Source of the DNA: Pseudomonadota bacterium
GTDB lineage: Bacteria > Pseudomonadota > Alphaproteobacteria > Rhizobiales > Xanthobacteraceae
Assembly (NCBI GenBank): GCA_021823875.1
Contig: JAKAMD010000145.1
Coordinates: forward strand, 1 to 8,274
Direction of reading: 5' to 3'
Length of the DNA: 8,274 bases
In this document: piece by piece, positions 1 to 6,404 of the stretch
Numbering within the stretch: position 1 is the stretch's first letter
Layout: every line of letters begins with the position of its first letter
Made by a program: the position numbers and the translations under genes
The notes under the pieces: model-generated
Seen by the model: the letters and a program-made list of their open reading frames with translations, nothing else
The model's database searches: none
Told to the model about the DNA's origin: nothing

Positions 1-1086
1 TGGGATGTCGTGCCAGCGCCAGACCACGTCGCCGGCCTGATGGTTCTCGATCGGCCAGCCGTTGACGCCGATGGTATCGTCAAAGCTCGCGCAGGTGAGC
101 ACGTCGTCGGCGGTGAGCTGATAGCGGCCGGCGATGCGGCGCGTCTCGCGCACGCCGAGCTGCGGCGGAATATCGACGATGTAGGAGGCGGCGAAGCCGG
201 GCGCTTCGCGTTTGAGGAAGTCGAAGAAGGCGAGCGCCTGGCGGCGTCCCTCGATCTCGCCGGCGCTCAGTTCGCCGGCGTCGGTGGCGTCGACCGCGCG
301 GCCGGCAGCATTTTTCACCTGCGTGACGTTGACCCGCCATTCGCGCGTGTGCTTCTGCGGACGCAGGATGGCGCCCTTGCGCGGAAATTTGACGCCGCGC
401 TTTTCCGCTTCTTCCATCAGCGCCGGGATCGTGCGCCAGGCTTCGCCGGCCGCGCCGGCATCGACGTCCGCCAGGCGGAACATCATAGTCGGATAAAGCG
501 TGTCGCCGTCGGCGTCGCCTTTCTCGAAATGCGCGGCGGCGAAGGCAGCAAGATCGCCGTCGCCCGAACAGTCGATGAACACGCGGCCGAGCACGGCGTG
601 ACGGCCCGATTTGGTTTCGATCAGCAGCGCTTTGATGCGCGATGCGCTGTCCATGACGACGCCGGTCGCCAGCGCATGGAACAGGATGGTGACGCCATGC
701 GCGAGCAACAGCGCGTCGGCCGCGCATTTATAGGCGGCGGTGTCATAGGCCTGCGCCATGATCTTGCCGAGCACGAGATGCGGCGCGTTCAGGCCGCCGA
801 GACGGTCGATGCGCGCGAGCAGATCGTCGGCGACGCCGTGCACCACCTGGCGGATTTCGCCATGCACATTGGCATGCAGGCCGCAGAAATTGGTCACGCC
901 GGCGGCGGTCCCCATGCCGCCGAGAAAACCGTAGCGCTCGACGAGCAGCACCTTGCGCTTGTGCATGGCGGCTGCCGCGGCCGCCGCGATACCGGCCGGC
1001 CCGCCGCCCAGCACGACGATGTCAAAGGCGTCCAAGATCGGGGTCTGGCGGGGCGGCTCAGTCAGAAAGGTGCGGTCGGCAGCCAT
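1..1086 (-). CDS. FAD-dependent oxidoreductase, N-terminal 362 residues (runs off the left edge)
   Basis: Reading the minus strand from an ATG at 1086 gives an uninterrupted frame of 362 codons to base 1, with no stop, so the gene continues outside the window. The protein opens with a Rossmann dinucleotide-binding fold: IVVLGGGPAGIAAA carries GxGxxG at residues 27-32, and an acidic Glu50 ends the second strand, as expected for binding the FAD ribose. FLGGMGT follows at 54-60. A second FAD contact, IDCSGDGD, lies at about 171-178. GVRETRR at 312-318 with a following FDDTIG matches my memory of the FAD_oxidored family (PF12831). The substrate cannot be told from the sequence. About 20 residues precede the first beta strand, so the start is plausible, although only a weak ribosome site is visible. 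The gene diverges from the NnrU gene across a 117-base gap. The family is fairly sure and the function is open. Confidence 0.85.
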   Translation of the reverse strand, partial: MAADRTFLTEPPRQTPILDAFDIVVLGGGPAGIAAAAAAAMHKRKVLLVERYGFLGGMGTAAGVTNFCGLHANVHGEIRQVVHGVADDLLARIDRLGGLNAPHLVLGKIMAQAYDTAAYKCAADALLLAHGVTILFHALATGVVMDSASRIKALLIETKSGRHAVLGRVFIDCSGDGDLAAFAAAHFEKGDADGDTLYPTMMFRLADVDAGAAGEAWRTIPALMEEAEKRGVKFPRKGAILRPQKHTREWRVNVTQVKNAAGRAVDATDAGELSAGEIEGRRQALAFFDFLKREAPGFAASYIVDIPPQLGVRETRRIAGRYQLTADDVLTCASFDDTIGVNGWPIENHQAGDVVWRWHDIP

Positions 1087-1203
1087 CGGCACGGCGATCC
1101 CGGGTGCGGCAAGTCGGGCTTGCGAAGACACGCTTGCATTGAAAGGCGCTATCCTCTACTGCGGCGCCTGATCCTCGGCAATGCACAATCCATAGGCAGT
1201 GGC

Positions 1204-1785
1204 ATGGGCCTTTCGATCCTGATCCCCGGCTTGGTCGTGTTCCTCGCAACCCATGTCTTCGTGACCTTCCGCGGGGCGCGCGCGAGCCTGATGGAACGGC
1301 TGGGCGTCGGCTATCGCGTGCTGTTCGGCCTCGTCGCCATTATCGGCCTGGCGCTGATCATCTGGGGCTATGGGCATTACCGCACCGAAGGCCTGATCAC
1401 GGTCTGGTCGCCGCCTGCTTTCATGCGGCACATCACCGTCGGTCTGATGCTGATCGCGGTGATCGTGTTCACTTCCTATTTCGTTCCCAGCCACATCAAG
1501 ATGTGGGCGAAGCATCCGATGCTCACCGGCATCAAGACCTGGGCCTTCGCGCATCTGCTCGCGAACGGCGACTTCGGCTCCATCCTGTTGTTCGGCTCGT
1601 TCCTGGCGTGGGCGGTCTATGCCCGCATCGCCGCCAAGCGGCGTGGCGACCTGGGCGCCACCGCGGCACCGGACGGCTGGGGCAATGACATCATCCTGGT
1701 CGTGCTCGGTGCCGTGATCTTCTTCGTGCTCGGCCGTTACTTCCACCCCTATGTGATCGGTGCTCCGGTCTTTACGGGCGCATGA
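1204..1785 (+). CDS. NnrU family integral membrane protein
   Basis: This 193-residue protein is close to the usual NnrU length. About five hydrophobic segments are visible, at roughly residues 3-20, 38-57, 78-97, 125-142 and 163-181. The family signature is present: a His in the first helix (ATHVF, His17), KHPMLTGIK from Lys103, and HLLANGD at 117-123. NnrU was named from a denitrification locus in Rhodobacter and is often linked to nitric-oxide metabolism. The same fold is found in 15-cis-zeta-carotene isomerase, which uses haem b, so His17, His104 or His117 might bind haem (inference). No nir or nor genes are nearby, so a role in denitrification is not supported here. An open frame extends upstream to base 10, but that part lies antisense to the oxidoreductase, and family-like residues begin at the ATG at 1204. 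The ribosome site is weak. A poor promoter-like pair, TTGCAT at 1134 and TACTGC at 1157 with 17-base spacing, lies upstream. Confidence 0.88.
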   Translation: MGLSILIPGLVVFLATHVFVTFRGARASLMERLGVGYRVLFGLVAIIGLALIIWGYGHYRTEGLITVWSPPAFMRHITVGLMLIAVIVFTSYFVPSHIKMWAKHPMLTGIKTWAFAHLLANGDFGSILLFGSFLAWAVYARIAAKRRGDLGATAAPDGWGNDIILVVLGAVIFFVLGRYFHPYVIGAPVFTGA

Positions 1786-1850
1786 TCCCGAAAAAGCCTG
1801 TCCCGGGCTTGACCCGGGATGGGTACCGGTTTTCGGAAAAGATCATGCGC
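1778..1850. repeat. Composite palindromic intergenic repeat overlapping the nnrU stop
   Basis: The outer arms are GCGCATGATC at 1778-1787, continuing as CCGAAAA, and the complement TTTTCGG, four A bases, GATCATGCGC at 1831-1850. They pair except for a four-base bulge. Nested inside is a second perfect palindrome, TCCCGGG at 1801-1807 and CCCGGGA at 1813-1819, around the loop CTTGA. The outer unit resembles the dispersed GCATGATC...GATCATGC elements I recall from Bradyrhizobium and relatives. The inner CGGGCTTGACCCG core also looks like a dispersed element and recurs in this window at 4170-4182. The left arm contains the TGA stop of the NnrU gene (1783-1785). The transcript should fold strongly between nnrU and panB, where it could act on mRNA stability or polarity (inference). 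Confidence 0.75.
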
Positions 1851-1868
1851 GACTAAAGGAAGACTGCC

Positions 1869-2696
1869 ATGTCCGTGCAAAGCGAAATCCGGCGCATCAC
1901 CGCACCTGACATTCTCGCGCGCAAAGGCGGCGAGCCGATTGTGTGCCTGACCTCTTATCACGCGCACACCGCGCGCATCGCCGATCAGTATTGCGATGTG
2001 ATCCTAGTGGGTGACTCGCTCGGCATGGTGATGCACGGGCTGGAAACCACCGTGCCGGTCACCCTCGACATGATGATCCTGCAAGGTCACGCCGTGATGC
2101 GCGGCTCAAAGCGCGCGCTGGTGGTAGTCGACATGCCGTTCGGCTCCTACGAGGCGTCGAAGGAGCAGGCTTTCATGAACGCCGCCCGCGTGTTGAAGGA
2201 GACCACCTGCGGCGCCATCAAGCTGGAAGGCGGCCGCCGCATGGCCGAGACCATAGCGTTCATGGTCGAGCGCGGCATTCCGGTGATGGCCCATATCGGG
2301 CTGACGCCGCAGTCGATCAACACCATCGGCTCGTTCCGCGCGCAGGGGCGCGAGGAGGCCGACTGGGCCGCCATCGAGGCCGACGCGCTGGCGGTGGCGC
2401 AGGCCGGTGCCTTCTCGGTGGTGATCGAGGCGGTGGCGGAGCCGCTGGCGCGCAAGCTGACGCAGGCCGTCTCGATCCCCACCATCGGGATCGGCGCCAG
2501 CCCCGCCTGCGACGGCCAGGTCCTGGTGATGGAGGACATGCTCGGGCTCTCGCCGCGCGTGCCCAAATTCGTCAAGCGTTTCGGCGATCTCGGCCCCGGC
2601 ATCGAAAAGGCCATCGCCTCCTATGCCGCCGAGGTGCGTGCGCGCACCTTCCCGGGCCCCGAGCACGTCTACCCGATGAAGGGCAAAAAGGCTTAA
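1869..2696 (+). CDS. panB: 3-methyl-2-oxobutanoate hydroxymethyltransferase (ketopantoate hydroxymethyltransferase)
   Basis: PanB transfers a hydroxymethyl group from 5,10-methylene-tetrahydrofolate to 3-methyl-2-oxobutanoate, making ketopantoate, the first committed step toward pantothenate and coenzyme A. It is a cytosolic Mg-dependent TIM barrel, usually decameric. The 275 residues match the family length. The metal-binding acids are visible: Asp49 in VGDSLGMV, Asp88 in VVDMPFGSY and Glu120 in IKLEGG. The catalytic Glu187 is in VVIEAV, and the conserved HIGLTPQS stretch spans 142-149. No key residue is missing. The ATG at 1869 is preceded by AAAGGA at 1855-1860 with eight bases of spacing, which fixes the start well. 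panC, the usual partner, is not next door; the gene sits between nnrU and the yfgM-like gene. The palindrome in front and the GC hairpins behind suggest that panB has its own transcript boundaries. Confidence 0.97.
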   Translation: MSVQSEIRRITAPDILARKGGEPIVCLTSYHAHTARIADQYCDVILVGDSLGMVMHGLETTVPVTLDMMILQGHAVMRGSKRALVVVDMPFGSYEASKEQAFMNAARVLKETTCGAIKLEGGRRMAETIAFMVERGIPVMAHIGLTPQSINTIGSFRAQGREEADWAAIEADALAVAQAGAFSVVIEAVAEPLARKLTQAVSIPTIGIGASPACDGQVLVMEDMLGLSPRVPKFVKRFGDLGPGIEKAIASYAAEVRARTFPGPEHVYPMKGKKA

Positions 2697-2699
2697 GCG

Positions 2700-2750
2700 G
2701 CCCGGTTCTGCCGGGCGGGGCCGGTGCCGCCCGGGACGGGACCGGCGGCC
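2700..2750. terminator. Cluster of overlapping GC hairpins after panB
   Basis: Four bases after the panB stop, GCCCGG (2700-2705) can pair with CCGGGC (2711-2716) around TTCTG. The same right arm is also part of a stronger perfect stem, CCGGGCGG (2711-2718) with CCGCCCGG (2727-2734). A third pairing, GCCGGT (2720-2725) with ACCGGC (2741-2746), competes with the second. No run of T follows, so this is not a classical intrinsic terminator. It may act as a 3' stabiliser or Rho-associated pause site for the panB transcript. Confidence 0.4.
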
Positions 2751-2810
2751 GCTCGGAACGGGGGAAGCCGGGGACAACCCTCTGAATCTTAACGCTTGTC
2801 GCCGCAGATT

Positions 2811-2839
2811 TTGCCTTGCGGCCGCCACATGGCTAGGTT
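2811..2839 (+). promoter_or_regulatory. Candidate promoter for the yfgM-like gene
   Basis: TTGCCT at 2811-2816 and TAGGTT at 2834-2839 are separated by 17 bases, the ideal spacing for a housekeeping sigma factor. The match to consensus is only moderate. It would start transcription near 2846, about 43 bases before the GTG start of the yfgM-like gene. The placement is sensible because the GC hairpins lie just upstream. The evidence is pattern only. Confidence 0.3.
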
Positions 2840-2877
2840 ACGGCCCATCTCGCCCGGCCGGGGTCAGATTGGGGATT

Positions 2878-2882
2878 GGGAG
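2878..2882 (+). promoter_or_regulatory. Ribosome binding site fixing the GTG start at 2889
   Basis: GGGAG lies six bases before GTG at 2889. The open frame continues upstream to 2796, but that extension (rich in Arg, Pro and Gly) does not resemble the family, while the residues after GTG (ADIFHEVDEEVRRE) do. Confidence 0.6.
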
Positions 2883-2888
2883 CAGTTC

Positions 2889-3545
2889 GTGGCCGATATT
2901 TTTCATGAAGTCGACGAGGAAGTCCGCCGCGAACGGCTGCAGAAGCTGTGGGAGCGCTACAGCATCCACATCATCGTGCTGGCGGTGCTGATCGTCGCCG
3001 GTATCGGCGGTTGGCGCGGCTATGAATGGTGGCTCAACAAGCAGGCCGCCGCCGCCGGCGCCAAGTTCGAGGCGGCCATCACCCTGAGCGATGCCGGCAA
3101 GCACGCCGAGGCGGAAGCCGCCTTGACCAAGCTCGCCGCCGACGGCGCGCCGTCCGGCTATCGCACGCTGGCGCGTTTCCGCGCCGCCGCCGAACTGGTG
3201 TCGGTGAAGCCCGCCGAGGCCGCCAAGGCCTATGACGCGCTGGCCTCCGACTCCTCGCTCAGCACCACCCTGCAGGACCTCGCCACCGTGCGCGCCGCCC
3301 AACTGCGGGTCGATACGATGTCTTTCACCGACATGCAGCTCAAGCTCGCGCCGCTCACCGCCGACGACCGCGCTTTCCGCCATACCGCGCGCGAGCTGCT
3401 GGCGCTCTCGGCCTGGCGCGCGCACGACTATACCGCCGCGCGCAAATACATCGGCATGATCACGGGCGATCTCAGCGCGCCGCCGCTCATGCGGGTTCGC
3501 GCCGAAACATTGGCTGCGCTGATTGCCGCGCAAGGCAAGAGCTGA
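2889..3545 (+). CDS. YfgM-like inner-membrane TPR protein (tetratricopeptide repeat-like domain)
   Basis: This 218-residue protein has a charged cytoplasmic N-terminus (DIFHEVDEEVRRERLQKLW, residues 3-21). A single membrane helix (IIVLAVLIVAGIGGW, about 28-42) follows, then an Ala-rich helical region to the end that reads as TPR-like hairpins. That is the layout of the YfgM/TPR_21 family (PF09976). E. coli YfgM is N-in, with its helical domain in the periplasm, and associates with PpiD and the SecYEG translocon as a helper for secreted and outer-membrane proteins. The same job here is inferred from family and position. The GTG start is chosen over upstream candidates because it has a good ribosome site and family-like sequence. 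The next gene starts nine bases after the stop, so the two are probably co-translated, and der follows, as in the yfgM-bamB-der arrangement of E. coli. Family is confident; exact role is moderate. Confidence 0.85.
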   Translation: MADIFHEVDEEVRRERLQKLWERYSIHIIVLAVLIVAGIGGWRGYEWWLNKQAAAAGAKFEAAITLSDAGKHAEAEAALTKLAADGAPSGYRTLARFRAAAELVSVKPAEAAKAYDALASDSSLSTTLQDLATVRAAQLRVDTMSFTDMQLKLAPLTADDRAFRHTARELLALSAWRAHDYTAARKYIGMITGDLSAPPLMRVRAETLAALIAAQGKS

Positions 3546-3554
3546 GAGGGAACG

Positions 3555-4142
3555 ATGCGCCGTATCCATCGCATCGTCGTGCTGGCGACGCTGACCTTGA
3601 TCGCGCCGGTCATAACCGGTTGCGCCGATTTCGATATGGACAAACTCGACGTCTTCCATCTCAACGAGAAGAAGAAGCTGCCGGGCAAGCGCATTCCGCT
3701 GTTCCCGAATGGCGTGCCAGGCGTCAGCCAGGGCATTCCGCCGGAATACATGAAGGGCTATCAGCCGCCGCCGGATCAGACGGCCGACGGCACGCTCGGC
3801 CAGCCCGGCGCTGCAGCGCCCGGTACGAATGGCGCCACCGCCCAGCCGGGCGAGCAGAGGACCGCGGCGGTCACGCCGGTCCAAAGCAAGTCGGAGCCCA
3901 AGGCGAAACCGAAGCCCAAGGCGCCGGTTCGCCACAAGGTGAAGCATAAGCCGAAGCCCAAACCGAAGGCGCGCGCGCCGCAGCCGGTGTCGCAGCCGCA
4001 GCAGAATGCGCCCTGGCCCGCGCCGGGGCAGCAGCCGCCGCAGCAGCAGAACAATTCGGCACCCTGGCCGGCGCCGCAATCGACACCCGATAACTCGGCC
4101 TGGCCGGCGCCGCCGCCCACCGGCACTTTCTCCAAGCAATAG
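3555..4142 (+). CDS. Lys/Pro-rich lipoprotein of unknown function, in the bamB position
   Basis: I do not recognise a characterised family. The 195-residue product begins with a basic, hydrophobic signal peptide ending in a lipobox, VITGC, so Cys23 should be lipidated. Residue +2 is Ala, not Asp, which favours outer-membrane sorting. The stretch KKKLPGKRIPLFPNGVPG (about 38-55) followed by GIPPEYMKGY looks like the only conserved folded or binding segment. After it the protein is low complexity: Pro, Gly, Ala and Thr, then a Lys/Pro block (about 112-141, including KPKPKPKAR) similar in style to the periplasm-spanning part of TonB, then a Gln/Pro tail with three WPAP motifs at 154, 171 and 183. 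GAGAGGG lies just before the ATG, nine bases after the yfgM-like stop. Between a yfgM-like gene and der one would expect BamB, but no PQQ-type propeller repeats are seen. A role in outer-membrane assembly or in contacting peptidoglycan is a guess from context. Confidence 0.75.
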   Translation: MRRIHRIVVLATLTLIAPVITGCADFDMDKLDVFHLNEKKKLPGKRIPLFPNGVPGVSQGIPPEYMKGYQPPPDQTADGTLGQPGAAAPGTNGATAQPGEQRTAAVTPVQSKSEPKAKPKPKAPVRHKVKHKPKPKPKARAPQPVSQPQQNAPWPAPGQQPPQQQNNSAPWPAPQSTPDNSAWPAPPPTGTFSKQ

Positions 4143-4169
4143 TCTGGTCGGGCGCGGGCGTTCGCTGGG

Positions 4170-4182
4170 CGGGCTTGACCCG
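4170..4182. repeat. Second copy of the CGGGCTTGACCCG core
   Basis: The 13-base string CGGGCTTGACCCG occurs here and at 1804-1816, inside the composite palindrome. It can form a CGGG/CCCG stem. Such fragments are typical of dispersed intergenic repeats in Bradyrhizobium-like genomes. Both copies in this window are intergenic. Confidence 0.55.
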
Positions 4183-4227
4183 AGGATGACCCGCGCTCCA
4201 AACACATTCCTTGGATTTCAGGATGGA

Positions 4228-4247
4228 TTGCCGGATCGCGCCGGCAA
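4228..4247. repeat. Hairpin just upstream of der
   Basis: TTGCCGG (4228-4234) and CCGGCAA (4241-4247) form a perfect seven-base stem around ATCGCG. The stem ends 12 bases before the der ATG at 4260. No T run follows, so it is unlikely to be a terminator. It sits close to where the ribosome would bind der mRNA and could modulate translation. It could also be a degenerate piece of the same intergenic repeat class as the copy at 4170. Confidence 0.5.
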
Positions 4248-4259
4248 GACAGGCGCCTC

Positions 4260-5624
4260 ATGAGTTTCACCGTCGCCATCGTCGGCCGGCCCAATGTCGG
4301 CAAGTCGACCCTGTTCAACCGGCTGGTCGGGCGGCGGCTGGCGCTGGTCGATGACCGGCCGGGCGTCACCCGCGACCGCCGCGAGGGCGAAGGCCGGCTC
4401 GGCGATCTCAAGTTCACCGTGGTCGATACCGCCGGCCTCGAGGAGGCCGCGCCGGAAAGCCTCTCGGGCCGCATGCGCGCACAGACCGAAGCCGCGATCG
4501 CGGCGGCCGATGTCATCTTCTTCATGATCGATGCGCGCCAGGGCCTGATGCCGGTCGACCGCGCTTTCGCCGACCTGACGCGCCGCGCTGGCAAGCCGAC
4601 CGTCGTCATCGCCAACAAGAGCGAAGGCACGGCCGGCGAAGCGGGCCGGCTGGAGGCTTATGCGCTCGGTCTGGGCGAGCCGGTGCCGATCTCGGCCGAG
4701 CACAACGAAGGCATGGTCGATCTCTACGACGCCTTGCGCGCGGCGCTGCCGGGAAAAACCGCGGCGCGCGAAGAGCCGGTTGAAATCGCCGGGGAAGCGC
4801 GCGCCATCCGCGTCGCCATTGTCGGGCGTCCCAATGCCGGCAAGTCGACGCTGATCAACCGGCTGATCGGCGAGGACCGTCTGTTGACCGGCCCGGAAGC
4901 CGGCATCACCCGCGACGCCATCGCGGTCGAACATGAATGGCAGGGCCGCAAGTTCAGCATCTACGACACCGCCGGCCTGCGCCGCCGTTCGCGCATCGAG
5001 GAAAAGCTGGAGAAGCTTTCCGTTGCCGACGCGCTCAACGCCATCCGCTTCGCCGAAGTGGTGGTGGTGCTGGTCGATGCCGAGCATCCGTTCGAGGAGC
5101 AGGATCAACGCATCGCCGATCTGGTCGAACGCGAAGGCCGCGCGCTGGTGCTGGCCGTGTCCAAATGGGATATCACCGAGAAGAAGCCCGGCGCCATCAA
5201 GAAGCTGCGCGACGAGGCCGAGCAGAAGCTCACGCAGGTGCGCGGCGTGCCGCTGGTCGCGGTGTCGGGGCTGACCGGCGAAGGGCTCGACCGGCTGATG
5301 CAGGCGATCGTCGATGCGCACGAAGTGTGGAACCGGCGGGTGTCGACCTCGGCGCTCAATCGCTGGTTCGAGCAGGTCTTGAGCGCGCACCCGCCGCCGG
5401 CGGTGTCGGGGCGCCGGCTCAAGCTCAACTACATCACACAAGCGAAGACGCGGCCGCCGAGCTTCGTCCTGTTCTGCACGCGCGCCGACGCGCTGCCCGA
5501 CGCCTATAAGCGCTATCTGGTCAATTCGCTGCGCGATTCATTTGATCTGCCCGGCACGCCGATCCGCCTGACGTTGCGCGAAAAGGAAAACCCGTTCCGG
5601 GGGCGGGCGAAGCGGCGGCCTTGA
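4260..5624 (+). CDS. der: Ribosome biogenesis GTPase Der (EngA)
   Basis: Der is an essential GTPase with two tandem G domains and a C-terminal KH-like domain, acting in maturation of the 50S ribosomal subunit. The 454 residues match the family. Domain 1 has the P-loop GRPNVGKS (9-16), DTAGL (56-60) and the base-recognition motif NKSE (119-122). Domain 2 has GRPNAGKS (189-196), DTAGLRRRSRI (from 236) and SKWD (301-304). The KH-like domain spans about 355-445, followed by a short basic tail (GRAKRRP) likely to touch rRNA. Both G4 motifs depart from textbook NKxD: Glu replaces Asp in the first, which is common in Der, and Ser replaces Asn in the second. The ATG at 4260 leads directly into the first beta strand. 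The ribosome site is weak (AGGCG), and a hairpin lies just upstream. The gene follows the lipoprotein after 117 bases and ends tail-to-tail with the SDR gene. Confidence 0.97.
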   Translation: MSFTVAIVGRPNVGKSTLFNRLVGRRLALVDDRPGVTRDRREGEGRLGDLKFTVVDTAGLEEAAPESLSGRMRAQTEAAIAAADVIFFMIDARQGLMPVDRAFADLTRRAGKPTVVIANKSEGTAGEAGRLEAYALGLGEPVPISAEHNEGMVDLYDALRAALPGKTAAREEPVEIAGEARAIRVAIVGRPNAGKSTLINRLIGEDRLLTGPEAGITRDAIAVEHEWQGRKFSIYDTAGLRRRSRIEEKLEKLSVADALNAIRFAEVVVVLVDAEHPFEEQDQRIADLVEREGRALVLAVSKWDITEKKPGAIKKLRDEAEQKLTQVRGVPLVAVSGLTGEGLDRLMQAIVDAHEVWNRRVSTSALNRWFEQVLSAHPPPAVSGRRLKLNYITQAKTRPPSFVLFCTRADALPDAYKRYLVNSLRDSFDLPGTPIRLTLREKENPFRGRAKRRP

Positions 5625-5647
5625 AGTGCGCTCATGCGCGCCGCCGC

Positions 5648-6388
5648 TCACGCCGGCGGGCGGAATTCCAGGAACTTCTTTTCGCGGAATTCGTAGACCT
5701 TGCCGTTCTCCGTGCAGGCCTCCGTGCATAGCGGCACAATCGCGGGCGCCACGTCCTCCGGCGTCGGCAGCGTCGCCGGGTCGACGCCCGGCCAGCCGGC
5801 GCGGTAGAGCCGCGTATAGGTCGGGCCGGGATTAAACAGGTTCACGCGCACATTGCTGGAGGCGGCTTCCGTCGCGTAGGTCTGCACCAGTTCGTTGAGC
5901 GCGGCTTTCGAGGCGGCGTAGGGGCCGCAATAGGCGCGCGCCAGCCAACTCAGGCCCGAGGTGATGAACACTGCGCGCCCGGCCGGCGCCCGCTTGAGCA
6001 GGACATCCATGCAGCGGATCAGTTGCCAGTTGGCGGTGACATTGATCGCGAACAGATTGTCCCAGTCCTTCGGCTCGACATGGTCGAGCGGCGACAGCGT
6101 TCCGAGCGTGCCGGCATTGCCGACCAGCACGTCGAGCCGCTGGTAGCGTTCATAAAGCGCGAGCGCGAGGCGGGCGATGCCGTCGGAATCCTTCATGTCG
6201 AGCGGCACCAGGGTGGCGCTGCCGCCGACGGCGCGGATCTTGTCGTCGAGCTCTTCCAGCCCGCCGGTGGTGCGGGCGACCGCCACGATGTGCGCGCCGG
6301 CTTCGGCCAGTCGCAGCGCAAGGGCGGCGCCGATGCCGCGCGAGGCGCCGGTCACGAGCGCGATTCTGTCGGCGAGCGGTTTGGACAT
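5648..6388 (-). CDS. Short-chain dehydrogenase/reductase (SDR) family oxidoreductase
   Basis: This 246-residue protein is a classical SDR with all hallmarks. The cofactor loop is TGASRGIG (13-20). Arg39, after the second strand, suggests preference for NADP(H). Asp64 and NAG (91-93) are present, as is the catalytic set Asn116, Ser144, Tyr157 and Lys161 (YAASK). The substrate is not evident. The SDR encoded near purF in related rhizobia is likewise annotated only by family, as far as I recall. An in-frame ATG exists at 6418, but the start at 6388 leads directly into SKPLADRIALVTG, follows a GAGAG ribosome site, and lies downstream of a TATAAT box that would exclude the upstream ATG from the message. 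The stop lies 23 bases from the end of der, with the two genes convergent. No strong terminator is seen between them, only a short GCGC-TCAT-GCGC stem at 5628-5639. Confidence 0.93.
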   Translation of the reverse strand: MSKPLADRIALVTGASRGIGAALALRLAEAGAHIVAVARTTGGLEELDDKIRAVGGSATLVPLDMKDSDGIARLALALYERYQRLDVLVGNAGTLGTLSPLDHVEPKDWDNLFAINVTANWQLIRCMDVLLKRAPAGRAVFITSGLSWLARAYCGPYAASKAALNELVQTYATEAASSNVRVNLFNPGPTYTRLYRAGWPGVDPATLPTPEDVAPAIVPLCTEACTENGKVYEFREKKFLEFRPPA

Positions 6389-6404
6389 GCTGGTCTCTCG
6401 GTCA

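Noticed and set aside
10..1203. Long plus-strand open frame running in frame into the NnrU gene, seemingly a 591-residue fusion
   Set aside because: This part is exactly antisense to the FAD oxidoreductase, whose GGGPAG, SGDGD and GVRETRR motifs are clear. The plus-strand translation has no recognisable domain and reads like a GC-rich shadow.
2106..2828. Minus-strand open frames opposite panB
   Set aside because: They are His, Arg and Ala-rich translations of the complement of a clear panB and have no features of their own.
2796..2888. N-terminal extension of the yfgM-like protein from an ATG at 2796
   Set aside because: The extension does not look like the family, whereas GTG 2889 has GGGAG six bases upstream and is followed by family-like sequence.
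2838..4205. A 455-codon minus-strand open frame antisense to the yfgM-like and lipoprotein genes
   Set aside because: Its product is dominated by Arg, Leu and Gly runs with no motif, and it overlaps plus-strand genes that have ribosome sites, a signal peptide and a membrane segment.
4218..5441. A 407-codon minus-strand open frame opposite der
   Set aside because: Der is unmistakable on the plus strand. The opposite frame is open because of high GC at third codon positions and shows no domain.
5625..5647. Possible bidirectional terminator between der and the SDR gene
   Set aside because: Only a four-base GCGC stem is visible, with no T run on either strand. That is too weak to call.
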